From assembly GCF_900112245.1 (NCBI RefSeq), contig NZ_FOYX01000003.1, positions 620,001-684,000 on the forward strand: a DNA stretch of 64,000 nt, in the 5' to 3' direction. The notes below the pieces were generated by a model. It did no database searches and was not told where the DNA came from. It worked only from the letters and a program-made list of their open reading frames with translations. Shown piece after piece: positions 53,262-62,462 of the stretch; positions within the stretch are counted from its first letter, which is position 1; the number at the start of each line of letters is the position of its first letter. Made by a program: the position numbers and the translations under genes. Source of the stretch: Maribacter stanieri (GTDB taxonomy: Bacteria > Bacteroidota > Bacteroidia > Flavobacteriales > Flavobacteriaceae).

Positions 53262-55604
53262 TTGTTGATTCCCCCAAATCAAATAAACATATTATTAATA
53301 ACAGCACCAGAATTCAATTTAGAATATCTGTGGTGGCTGACCATATTGTTTTTTGTTTTGTCTATTATTTATTTCATTGGAGTTTTTCTGATTAGAAATA
53401 GAATCACTTCTACTAACAACCGTACAAAAGATAAAAAGATTGAATTTTCCCCCATGATCAATGAATTTCTATTCTATGAGGATTCAAATACTAAGGAGGA
53501 AAAAATGAACTACTTAAACCTTAAAATTCAGATACGGGAATTAATTAAAAACGATTTCGACAGACAAGTTCTTACCGAGGTATTACTAGATTTACGAAAA
53601 GATTTATCTGGGCAATCACAAGCAGTTTTAATAGATCTTTATAAAGATTTAGGATTGCATAATGATGCTTATAACAAGTTAGGTAGCCGAAAATGGCAAG
53701 TTGTTTCCAGTGGAATTTTAGAGTTAACTACCATGGAAGTTGAAGAAGCTTATGGTTTAATTATAAAATTCATAAATCATAGACAAAGCACTATTCGCAA
53801 ACAGGCAGAAATAGCCGTGGTTAATTTAAAAGAAGAAGGAATTAAATATTTTCTGGATAATACTAAATATAAAATTGCAGAATGGCAACAATTAAAATTG
53901 TTAGATGTACTAAGACACAAGCCTAATTTTAATGCTCCTCAATTTGGACTTTGGCTGACTGCAACAAATACACATGTAGTATTGTTTTCTTTGAGATTGA
54001 TAAAATATTACAATCAAAATGAAGCTGAACAATCTATCATCACATTATTAAAACATAAAAATCGCGATATACAGGCAGAAGCCATTGAATGTATTAAAGA
54101 TTTTCATTTTGTAAGTGCCTTGACTACCTTAAAACTGGTGTATCCAAAAGCCAGTCACGATATTAAAATAGCCATTTTAGATGCTATAGGTGAAATTGGT
54201 TCTAAAAACGAAGTAGCATTTTTAGAATACCTAGCATCAACGGAACGCCATTTTAACATCAAAGGAAAAGTCAATAGTACGTTGAATAAAATTAATCCGG
54301 AAAGTGTATTACCTACAAAGAACATCTCAACTGAAGATTTTTATGAAGCTGAAATGGATTTAGAAGATACACTGACTACAGTTGACGAAATTAAAAAAGA
54401 GCCAGAGCTTTCTATCACACAGCCTGATTTGAATATTACAAAGGAATTAGAGAATGAGCCAGAAATCTCAGAAGAGATTATTGAATTAGAATCAGCTACT
54501 ATAAATAGCTCACCAAAAGAAGAAACTGAAACCGAAATTGTAAATGAAACCAGTTCTGAGGAGGTTGAGAATGAAGTTGCGTTGGATATAGAAATTGAAA
54601 ATACTCGTAGCGAACAGCTTGAAATAGATTTAACTTTTTTACCGCATGTTAATGATGAAAATGTACAGGCAGAGAACGACGTAGAAGTTGAAAAAGTTGA
54701 GGAAGTTAAAAAGATAGAAGAAATAGTATTAGAAGAAGAATTTACTTTTAATTTTCTGCCATTCGTGGTTGAAGAAAATGCATATAAAGAAGAAGTTTCA
54801 GCTTTTGTAGAAGATGATTTTGAACCATTATTTGTATTAGATGAGAATTTTAATAATGACCAAGAAGAGGTAGTATCTATAATCTTGGATGAAAGCACAT
54901 CAAATGAATTTGAAGATATTGATTGGTCTACGGTTTCTACAGAGACTTTAACAGAAAATGATAGTGAAGAGCCGGCTGTTATTGAAGAACCATTAATTTC
55001 TTTTGAGAGTGAGGAAATTTCATTCTCTGCAAATTTTATGCCTCAAGAAGAGTTGGATGCTATGGTAATTCTGGAAAATATTGCGGAATTAGGTGATAGT
55101 CGAGAGCTTGACTTGTTACAAAATATAAAAGAAGAAAATAGCTCTGTCCTTGTTAAAGAGCGTGCTGAAGAATTAATTCAAAAATTCTTATATCAATCTC
55201 CAAGACCAACGGAGTTGTTTTCAGCAGATAATGATCTTTCTGAAAGTGTATTTACAGAAATATATAACCTGGCAGACAAAGAAACCAAGCTTATACTTTT
55301 AAGTGAGATTAAAAGTATTGGTGATGAAAAAGAAATTCAGTTGTTAGAAAGTGTCATTAAATCAGAATCTAAATCACTGGCAAAAGCAGCAAAAGATGCA
55401 TTAGAGAATATAAAATCTCAATTATCTCTTGAAATAGATGTTACACCTAAAGAAGTAGATAATGATTCTATTTTTGACGTTGATTTCGAATTAGAACTTA
55501 GCGAGTCAATTAAGAGGAATATCGCATCGAATGATAACGGTTCTACTTTATTCGATCAATTGTGCTCTATGTCCAACTCTTTATACAAAAAGAAAAATGG
55601 ATAG
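53262..55604 (+). CDS. membrane-anchored HEAT-repeat protein with long acidic insert
   Basis: A 780-residue protein. An N-terminal membrane helix (LWWLTILFFVLSIIYFIGVFLI, about 23-45) is followed by HEAT-type helical repeats (about 70-340: LLDLRKDLSGQSQAVLIDLYKDLG, IKFINHRQSTIRKQAEIAVVNLKEEG, AILDAIGEIGSKNEVAFLEYLAS), an approximately 270-residue Glu-rich low-complexity stretch (350-620), and further HEAT-like units (620-740: MVILENIAELGDSRELDLLQNI, LILLSEIKSIGDEKEIQLLESV). Likely a cytosolic-face scaffold. Start TTG 53262 (or 53265). It overlaps the glycosyltransferase gene by eight bases. Confidence 0.88.
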   Translation: MLIPPNQINILLITAPEFNLEYLWWLTILFFVLSIIYFIGVFLIRNRITSTNNRTKDKKIEFSPMINEFLFYEDSNTKEEKMNYLNLKIQIRELIKNDFDRQVLTEVLLDLRKDLSGQSQAVLIDLYKDLGLHNDAYNKLGSRKWQVVSSGILELTTMEVEEAYGLIIKFINHRQSTIRKQAEIAVVNLKEEGIKYFLDNTKYKIAEWQQLKLLDVLRHKPNFNAPQFGLWLTATNTHVVLFSLRLIKYYNQNEAEQSIITLLKHKNRDIQAEAIECIKDFHFVSALTTLKLVYPKASHDIKIAILDAIGEIGSKNEVAFLEYLASTERHFNIKGKVNSTLNKINPESVLPTKNISTEDFYEAEMDLEDTLTTVDEIKKEPELSITQPDLNITKELENEPEISEEIIELESATINSSPKEETETEIVNETSSEEVENEVALDIEIENTRSEQLEIDLTFLPHVNDENVQAENDVEVEKVEEVKKIEEIVLEEEFTFNFLPFVVEENAYKEEVSAFVEDDFEPLFVLDENFNNDQEEVVSIILDESTSNEFEDIDWSTVSTETLTENDSEEPAVIEEPLISFESEEISFSANFMPQEELDAMVILENIAELGDSRELDLLQNIKEENSSVLVKERAEELIQKFLYQSPRPTELFSADNDLSESVFTEIYNLADKETKLILLSEIKSIGDEKEIQLLESVIKSESKSLAKAAKDALENIKSQLSLEIDVTPKEVDNDSIFDVDFELELSESIKRNIASNDNGSTLFDQLCSMSNSLYKKKNG

Positions 55605-57027
55605 TGAGTTATTTGGAATAGTATTGGAATACATCAATTTTGTATTCTTTGTATTTACGTTAATTCTATTCGTACTTTTTTCTGCGATGGCGTATTTCTC
55701 TACTCGAAATTCTCTTCATTATAGAAATAAAAACAGTTTTACTGATATATCCAAGATAATGGCTTCACCATTGGCGCCAACAATTACCATTATTGCGCCG
55801 GCTTATAATGAAGGTTTAACCATTGTAGAAAATATACGTTCCTTATTATCCTTACAATATGTCAATTATGATGTAATGGTTGTAAACGATGGTAGTAAGG
55901 ATGATACCTTACAGAAATTAATAGATTCATACGATTTAGAGAAAATTGATGTTGAAATGGACCCAGACTGGAAATCTAAAACGGTTAGGGGTATTTACAA
56001 ATCAAAAAATAGAGCTTTTGAAAAGCTAACCGTAGTCGATAAAATGAACGGTGGTAAGTCTGATGCTTTAAATGCAGGTGTTTCTTTATCTACAAGTAAA
56101 TATGTTGGTTGTATAGATGTTGATTGTCTTTTGCAGCCTGATGCCTTATTACATGTAGTGAAGTCCTTTTTTCAACGTTCTAAAAAAAGGGTTATTGCGG
56201 TTGGCGGAGTTATACGTGTTGCCAACTCATGTATTATACAAGGCGGACAGTTAGAAGAAATTAGATTGCCAACCAATTGGCTGGCTCGGTTTCAACTTTT
56301 AGAATATACTCGATCTTTCATTCTAGGTAGAATGGCATGGGGTAGAATAGATAGTTTATTGATCATTTCAGGGGCATTCGGTTTTTTTGAACGCGAAATT
56401 GCGTTGGCTGTTGGTGGTTATGATACGGATACAGTTGGTGAGGATATGGAAATCGTGTTTAAAATGCGTAGGTATATGCATGATAGAAAAGAACCATATA
56501 CTATAGAGTACATACCCGATCCACTTTGTTGGACAGAAGTACCGGAAGACCTTAATATACTCGTAAATCAACGAGATCGTTGGGCTCGTGGAAATTTAGA
56601 AACCTTGTTCAAGCATAAAGACATGCTGTTCAATTCAAAGTATGGTAGGCTAGGTTTATTAAGTTATCCATATTGGTTTTTCTATGAATGGCTTTCTCCG
56701 TTATTGGAGTTTTTTGGCTTTTTTACCATTCTACTTTTTGCCTATTTGGGTATTCTTAATTGGGAGTTCTTTTTAATGATAACGCTAGCCATATTCCTGT
56801 TTTCAATCATGATTTCGTTTTATGCTATTCTGTGGGATGTGTATTCATACAATCAATACCGAAAAACAAAAGACATATTAATATTAATGGGCTTAGCGAT
56901 TTTAGAGCCTTTCATTTTTCACCCTATTGTAGTATATGCTGCAGTAAGGGGTAACTATAAAAAATTATTCAAGATAAAATCTGGTTGGGGATCCCAAGTT
57001 AGAAAAGGTTTTGCAAAAGCAACTTAA
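55597..57027 (+). CDS. processive family-2 glycosyltransferase (PgaC/IcaA-like)
   Basis: A 476-residue membrane glycosyltransferase. One N-terminal helix (about 12-34), then the GT-A domain: IIAPAYNEGLTIVE, VVNDGSKDDT, the metal-binding D-x-D in CIDVDCLLQPDAL, the base-region VGEDMEIVFKMR, and QRDRWARGN (Q-x-x-R-W) of processive synthases, then C-terminal membrane helices (SPLLEFFGFFTILLFAYLGI and after). Such enzymes make and export beta-linked polymers such as poly-N-acetylglucosamine; the sugar here is not shown. ATG at 55597 overlaps the preceding gene, and the earlier ATG at 55531 is not used. Confidence 0.93.
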   Translation: MDSELFGIVLEYINFVFFVFTLILFVLFSAMAYFSTRNSLHYRNKNSFTDISKIMASPLAPTITIIAPAYNEGLTIVENIRSLLSLQYVNYDVMVVNDGSKDDTLQKLIDSYDLEKIDVEMDPDWKSKTVRGIYKSKNRAFEKLTVVDKMNGGKSDALNAGVSLSTSKYVGCIDVDCLLQPDALLHVVKSFFQRSKKRVIAVGGVIRVANSCIIQGGQLEEIRLPTNWLARFQLLEYTRSFILGRMAWGRIDSLLIISGAFGFFEREIALAVGGYDTDTVGEDMEIVFKMRRYMHDRKEPYTIEYIPDPLCWTEVPEDLNILVNQRDRWARGNLETLFKHKDMLFNSKYGRLGLLSYPYWFFYEWLSPLLEFFGFFTILLFAYLGILNWEFFLMITLAIFLFSIMISFYAILWDVYSYNQYRKTKDILILMGLAILEPFIFHPIVVYAAVRGNYKKLFKIKSGWGSQVRKGFAKAT

Positions 57028-57032
57028 AAGTA

Positions 57033-59414
57033 ATGAACACAAGTAGTATAGATAGATATTCTTTAAAGCAGTATACGCGGCTTATGATGTCCTTTTTTGG
57101 ATGTTTGCTGGTATTGACGCTTTTTCAATATGGTATTCTATACTATAAAGGAGTTCTGGATTCTATTTTGTCCACTAGTTTATTAAAAGCAATTGTACAC
57201 CAAATTGGCTTTACCGCGCTTATGGGTATTGTTATGGTTTTCCCGTTTAACTTTTGGGAAAATCTACGTTCCAAATATGGCTTCAATCTGGTATTTGTGT
57301 TGCTAAGTATTGTTTTAATCATAGAAGCTATGCTAACTGCATACTACTGTACCACGTTGGTGCCATTAGGGTCAGATTTATTGGGGTATAGCTATTCTGA
57401 CATGAAAATCACGATAGCCAATTCTGGTGGATACATAATTTCAGTGTACTTGCTAATTGCCTCTGCTATTTTAATCGGTCTATTTTTAATACTGTACAGG
57501 ATCACTTCTAAATTCTATAACAGAATTAGTAAAATGTACCCGTTTACCATAGTTTTATTTAGTTTGTTCGTTGCCTCGTTATTTACAGATGGTAAACCTA
57601 TTAACCAAAATAAAGTACAGTACCTAGCTGTAAATCTTTACAATTCTTCTACTGAAGACAATTCGTATACTTCTACGGAAGAATATCCATTAGTAGAAAG
57701 TTCAAATATTGAAAATGTACTTGGAGATTACTTCGAATTAAAAGAGGAAAAACCTAATATCGTTTTTATAATGGTTGAAGGTTTAGGTAGGGATTTTGTT
57801 GGTGAAGGTGCTGAATATGGCGGATTCACTCCTTATCTAGATTCATTGACCACTAAATCTTTATACTGGGAGAATTTTCTAAGTAATACCGGTAGAACTT
57901 TTGGCGTACTACCTTCATTGTTAGGGTCGTTGCCATTTGGTAAAAGCGGTTTCATGGAGTTAGAGGAATACCCTAATAAGTTGACCCTGTTTAGTGTACT
58001 TAAAAATAACGGTTACCATACTTCATTTTATCAAGGAACCAATAGCTCTTTTGATAAGGTAGATAGATTTCTAAAAAGTGAAAATGTTGATTTTGTTTTG
58101 GATAAATCAGGATTCGGAAATAAGTACCAACAACAGGCAGAAGACGCTGCAGGTTCTTCTTGGGGTTTTCCAGATTTAGAATTATTCAAGAAAAGTATCA
58201 GTTTAGAAAGAGGAGAAAATCAGCCAAGGTTAGAGGTTTATATGACTATTAGTACACACGAGCCTTTTATTCCGCCTAATCAAGATTTGTATGAAGGCAA
58301 AGTAAAAAACATACTGTCAAAAGAAGGCTTCGATTCTAGGGTTGAAAAAGTGATTGAAAAGAATGATAATGTCTTTGCCACACTTTTATATACCGATAAT
58401 TCTATAAAATGGTTCATGGAATCATATAAGTCTCAACCAAATTATGACAATACTATTTTCATAATAACTGGTGACCATAGGTTAATTCCAATTCCACAGC
58501 GTAATAACATCAGTCGTTTTCATGTGCCATTAATTATGTACAGCCCAATGCTGAAATCTACACGAAAAATGAGTTCTGTTTCTTCTCATTTTGATGTTAC
58601 TCCGTCTATTTTGGCGCTATTAAATGGTTCTTACGAATTAAAAATGCCTAAGAAAGTCGCTTGGATGGGGGGCGCTATAGATATGCAAACTGCCTTTAGA
58701 TCCACAAAAAACATTCCTCTTATGAGAAATAAGAACGAATTAAAGGAATATATAAGTGGAGAAAAACTATATACAGATGGCGATATTATGCAAATAGATG
58801 AGAATATGGATATCAGCTCTGCTTTTGGAGGTGGTGCTATTGAATCTACTTTAGAACGTTTTAAGTCCGTAAACCATTACGTTACTACAGAGAACAAAAT
58901 TATACCTGATAGCTTGGCAATTTTTACCATTCAAAAAGAAAAATTTACCGATAGTGAAACGGTTTGGTTGAACAGTGTTTATGATGGTAAAGATTCTGAT
59001 AAGGGCTATTTTAAGGCTAGGGATTTAGCATGGAATAAAAAATGGGACAAAGCGTTATTGTTATGTCGCTACAACCTTTCTGGAGCACCTAGTCATATAG
59101 ATACTAAAATATTAATGGGCAGGGTAAACTCTTGGCAAGGAAACCATGAAAAGGCTGCGGAGATTTTACAAGAATGCATTGCTATTAATCCCAATTATAT
59201 AGATTCTTATGCCGCGCTATTTGATGTGTATTATTGGTCAGATAAGTTGAGAGAAGGTTTAGAATTAATAGATAAGGTTCAAGAAAATAGTTCTAGTGCC
59301 AATGAAATAACAGATAAAATTTCAAGGGCACGTACAATTGCTAGAAATGCAGGAATTAAAGTGCACCAGCTAAAAAAGAAAGAACCTTTAAATACAGTAG
59401 CGTCAGTTAAATAA
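57033..59414 (+). CDS. LtaS-like membrane phosphotransferase with C-terminal TPRs
   Basis: A 793-residue protein. Five membrane helices in residues 1-185, then an extracytoplasmic alkaline-phosphatase-superfamily domain: metal ligand Glu249 in FIMVEGLGRDF, probable nucleophile Thr289 in NTGRTFGVLPS, and ITGDHRL (Asp-His) near 475. The order matches the lipoteichoic acid synthase/sulfatase group, which transfers phosphoglycerol or phosphoethanolamine. The last 150 residues are TPR-like (DLAWNKKWDKALLLCRYNLSG, SWQGNHEKAAEILQECIAINPNYID). Probably modifies the polymer made by the upstream glycosyltransferase. Confidence 0.85.
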   Translation: MNTSSIDRYSLKQYTRLMMSFFGCLLVLTLFQYGILYYKGVLDSILSTSLLKAIVHQIGFTALMGIVMVFPFNFWENLRSKYGFNLVFVLLSIVLIIEAMLTAYYCTTLVPLGSDLLGYSYSDMKITIANSGGYIISVYLLIASAILIGLFLILYRITSKFYNRISKMYPFTIVLFSLFVASLFTDGKPINQNKVQYLAVNLYNSSTEDNSYTSTEEYPLVESSNIENVLGDYFELKEEKPNIVFIMVEGLGRDFVGEGAEYGGFTPYLDSLTTKSLYWENFLSNTGRTFGVLPSLLGSLPFGKSGFMELEEYPNKLTLFSVLKNNGYHTSFYQGTNSSFDKVDRFLKSENVDFVLDKSGFGNKYQQQAEDAAGSSWGFPDLELFKKSISLERGENQPRLEVYMTISTHEPFIPPNQDLYEGKVKNILSKEGFDSRVEKVIEKNDNVFATLLYTDNSIKWFMESYKSQPNYDNTIFIITGDHRLIPIPQRNNISRFHVPLIMYSPMLKSTRKMSSVSSHFDVTPSILALLNGSYELKMPKKVAWMGGAIDMQTAFRSTKNIPLMRNKNELKEYISGEKLYTDGDIMQIDENMDISSAFGGGAIESTLERFKSVNHYVTTENKIIPDSLAIFTIQKEKFTDSETVWLNSVYDGKDSDKGYFKARDLAWNKKWDKALLLCRYNLSGAPSHIDTKILMGRVNSWQGNHEKAAEILQECIAINPNYIDSYAALFDVYYWSDKLREGLELIDKVQENSSSANEITDKISRARTIARNAGIKVHQLKKKEPLNTVASVK

Positions 59415-60721
59415 TGAGTAATACGTACGTACATATCATCCTTTTGGTCCTATTTGCCGGTATCTATCAAGGTACAGGTCAGGATACTGATGATAATTTT
59501 GACACGGCATATGCATTGGCTTATGAAGGCAAAACGAATACTGCGCATAATATGCTGTACGTATTAGTTAATAAGCCTGCTACAGATGTGGAAACTTCTT
59601 TATTATGGGCAAGTACGCTTAGTTGGCGAGGTAATTATGATTTAGCTCGGTCATCGTTTAATACCATTTTATCCAAAACCAAGAACAATAGAGAAGCATG
59701 GATCTCAGCTATAAAAAATGAGTTGTACGCTAAAAACTATGCTACCGCTTTGGGACTGTCCAACAAAGCATTGGTACATATAGAAAATGATGAGGAAATT
59801 ATAAGACTTCAAGCAATAGCAACTGACGGGGTTAATGGTTTGTCGTATACTGAAGATGGTTGGTATAATGTAGACAGTGCTGTCAAAACGAGATTGGTAG
59901 TAGCTAAAAAACAAAAACCAACAGTAGCGAAGAGCATTGATAATAAGAACTTAGAATTGGAAAGAAAAACACCGGTTACGGAAGAGAAGTTAAAGAATTC
60001 TGTTATGGTAAATAGTTCTGTAACTTTCTATGACCAGCGTTTTGATCCCATAACTACATCTAGTATTGCTTTTAAAAGACAGACCCCTTATGGTTCTATT
60101 ATTCCAAGAATAAACAATAGCAATAGGGTAGGTAAAAATGGAATTCAATTAGATATTGATCTGTATCCTAAAATTGCAAAGGGTTTTTATGCTTATGTAA
60201 ACTATGGCTATTCAGAATCAGATTTATATCCTAACCATAAAGTTGGTGGAGATATATATTACAACCACAAAAGCGGATTTGAATTTTCTGGTGGTGGTAG
60301 ACTAATAAATTTTGCAACTAGAGATGTAAAGTCGATCACCAATTCACTGGGGTATTATAAGGGCAATTATTATTTTTCTTTGCGATCTTATATTACTCCA
60401 GAATCTAACAACTTAACCAATGTTTCTGGAAATCTATTGGTACGTAAATACTTGAAGGATGCTGAAAATTATATGGGTTTTAATGTTGGTTACGGATTTT
60501 CACCTGAATTGAGGCAATTTACATCGGGTAATCAATTATTGGCAGAAACACTACTGTATATTGAATCGCAACGTTTAAGTTTTGAATATCAATTTACCAG
60601 TAAAAATAATCTTAGTGCTTACAGAACCAATGTAGGTGTCTTGCGTCAAGAGCAATCTTTTGATCCTGGCAGTTATTTTTACTCTATCTCTGCAGGATTA
60701 ACGTATGAGTTTAATTTTTAG
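59414..60721 (+). CDS. TPR plus YaiO-type outer membrane barrel
   Basis: A 435-residue exported protein (signal peptide to about QGTGQ, residue 22). Residues 25-140 hold TPR-like helices (DTAYALAYEGKTNTAHNMLYVLVNKP, TLSWRGNYDLARSSFNTILSKTKNNREAW); residues 195-435 form a YaiO-type beta-barrel with strands ending in aromatic residues (GFYAYVNYGYSESDLYPNHKVGGDIYY, FSLRSYITPESN, GLTYEFNF). This two-part design recalls PgaA, the TPR-barrel exporter of polysaccharide. Start overlaps the previous stop (TAATG), and the end overlaps the convergent gene by 11 bases. Confidence 0.88.
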   Translation: MSNTYVHIILLVLFAGIYQGTGQDTDDNFDTAYALAYEGKTNTAHNMLYVLVNKPATDVETSLLWASTLSWRGNYDLARSSFNTILSKTKNNREAWISAIKNELYAKNYATALGLSNKALVHIENDEEIIRLQAIATDGVNGLSYTEDGWYNVDSAVKTRLVVAKKQKPTVAKSIDNKNLELERKTPVTEEKLKNSVMVNSSVTFYDQRFDPITTSSIAFKRQTPYGSIIPRINNSNRVGKNGIQLDIDLYPKIAKGFYAYVNYGYSESDLYPNHKVGGDIYYNHKSGFEFSGGGRLINFATRDVKSITNSLGYYKGNYYFSLRSYITPESNNLTNVSGNLLVRKYLKDAENYMGFNVGYGFSPELRQFTSGNQLLAETLLYIESQRLSFEYQFTSKNNLSAYRTNVGVLRQEQSFDPGSYFYSISAGLTYEFNF

Positions 60722-62003
60722 ACTTCATAGCAGGTATCCATTTATCGGCATACATTCCATATACTAAGCCTAACTCATTATCATACACATATCGTTCGTC
60801 TTTTCCGGCGTCAAAATTCACATTGAATACATACACTTTAATTTCGGCATCTCTTAGTTGTAGCATCAATTTCTTCTGACTAGCGATTATCCTTCTTGAA
60901 ACCGCCACATGCTTTACATTGTTTACTTTTAAAAAATTCACTTTATCACCTTTAATACTTAATAAAGGCTCTTGAGAAATCATAGTGTTTATTCCATGTT
61001 CAGATGCTTTTTCTACTGCCATAACACTAAATAGTTCCATTATTAGACGTTTCTTATCTATAAAGGCGTCGGCAAATGCAATAGGGTCATTAACTTTATC
61101 TGTAATCAATGTAGCGTCAGGGTGATTTTTAAACCAGGTATTTATTCCATCCATATCTAAGGTCGTATAATCGCCATAAATTTTCTGTTTCATGAATTGC
61201 GAGTGGGTAGGAGGTAAGGTTCCTGTATAATCGGTAAAACGTGCCCACATGTTCCAATCATGGGCGGCCACTAATTTTCCGTCAGATGTTTCAATAATGT
61301 CCAACTCAAAAATTCGGAATCCCTTTTTGTAATTCTCATCTAAAGCATGTTTGGAGTTTGTTGATTTTACACCATTTACTTCACCTCCTGCATGCGCAAT
61401 GTACCTATCACTGCTAGGTTCAAACTCATACACCTCTTTTGGAAAGAAAATTTCTTTGCCACCTATTTGTGCATTTACTTGAATGGTTTCTGTAATGGAA
61501 TTGTCGTTTATTTGTTCAGAAATAACCCCTTTGGTATTATGCATAACATATGCTTGCCTTCCTTTTAAAGTACTTAATTGAATGAGTCCTAATGCACTAA
61601 TTTGTTTTTCATACCCGGTTAATTGTGCTGCGGCCGAATCATGTGCCAATATGGCGAATGTGGCTTTTGATTGTATCATTTTAGTAAGAACATCTAAAAG
61701 ATCTTGCACATCTTCTTTACTACCGTAGGTATCAAAAGTTTTAAATTCAAAATTATTACCCGCTTGAAAATGAACTATGGTGAGACCGCGTTCTATGGCT
61801 TCTAATTGCGAGTCATACATAAACGTACTTCGTTCATGTGTATTAAAGCTATGACTATTAAGCACCACGTCTCCGTAAATTACACTTTCATTAAAAGAAC
61901 TTATAGTATATGTTGTAGCTGCTTCTAAATGGTTTCCTATGAACAGGGAAACGAATAGCAAACAGATTTTGAAGTTTATAGTACTATAGGGGGATTTCAT
62001 CAT
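60711..62003 (-). CDS. exported ILEI/FAM3-like domain fused to glycerophosphodiesterase-like domain
   Basis: A 430-residue exported protein (signal peptide to EAA, about residue 29). Residues about 35-165 resemble the ILEI/FAM3 domain: RGLTIVHFQAGNNFEFKTFDTYGS, then ATFAILAHDSAAAQL, and RQAYVMHNTKGV. Residues 200-425 are glycerophosphodiester phosphodiesterase-like: IAHAGGEVNGVKSTNSKHALD, FELDIIETSDGKLVAAHDW with the E-x-D and second His. It is convergent to, and overlaps, the outer membrane barrel gene of the polymer operon. Could cleave glycerophosphate groups from that polymer; this is inference. Confidence 0.82.
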   Translation of the reverse strand: MMKSPYSTINFKICLLFVSLFIGNHLEAATTYTISSFNESVIYGDVVLNSHSFNTHERSTFMYDSQLEAIERGLTIVHFQAGNNFEFKTFDTYGSKEDVQDLLDVLTKMIQSKATFAILAHDSAAAQLTGYEKQISALGLIQLSTLKGRQAYVMHNTKGVISEQINDNSITETIQVNAQIGGKEIFFPKEVYEFEPSSDRYIAHAGGEVNGVKSTNSKHALDENYKKGFRIFELDIIETSDGKLVAAHDWNMWARFTDYTGTLPPTHSQFMKQKIYGDYTTLDMDGINTWFKNHPDATLITDKVNDPIAFADAFIDKKRLIMELFSVMAVEKASEHGINTMISQEPLLSIKGDKVNFLKVNNVKHVAVSRRIIASQKKLMLQLRDAEIKVYVFNVNFDAGKDERYVYDNELGLVYGMYADKWIPAMKSKN

Positions 62004-62134
62004 TATAAATGGATTTTTTCAACACTAGTTTACCATTAAGTATATGTTGTACTAATATGGTTATAAAGAAAACGAAATTAAAAGTCTGGTATTGTGATAA
62101 GGTAAATAATTGTATTCATCTAATTTATAGATGA

Positions 62135-62308
62135 TTACAGGTCTAGTATTTTTAAATTTTTTGACTCATAATTAATCTGCATCTCATATAATCCTGTATT
62201 CTTAGGTTTAGTATCGTTTAAATCTAATTGTTTTGTTTCTAAAACTTCGGTAAAATACCAATAAAGAGGATGAACTGCGCATCTCAAAAGCCTTGTAAAA
62301 TATAGGTT
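62135..62308 (-). pseudogene. possible 3' remnant of a gene
   Basis: On the minus strand an open frame without a good start codon runs from a TGA at 62311-62309 to TAA at 62137-62135 and reads ...RLLRCAVHPLYWYFTEVLE... to ...KNLKILDL. The composition is protein-like, with Trp, Cys and Tyr. It may be the tail of a gene whose 5' part is lost. No family recognised. The rest of the 62004-62462 gap shows no gene. Confidence 0.25.
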
Positions 62309-62350
62309 TCATAGTTTTTAGATACTAAACAACACTTTTTAGTGGGTTTT

Positions 62351-62386
62351 ACAACAAATTTAAAATGGTTCACCACAATTTGTTGT
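62351..62386. promoter_or_regulatory. 10-bp perfect inverted repeat upstream of the tiny genes
   Basis: ACAACAAATT (62351-62360) and AATTTGTTGT (62377-62386), 16 bases apart. The right arm contains TTTG at 62379-62382, which with TATATTTA at 62406-62413 (23-base spacer) makes a possible promoter. Position fits an operator that blocks the -33 box. Confidence 0.4.
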
Positions 62387-62462
62387 CACAGCCTTAACAT
62401 CACTATATATTTACTTCCAAGATATGTGTACCCAAATTAAGATTAACTTTTAAACCTACAAT

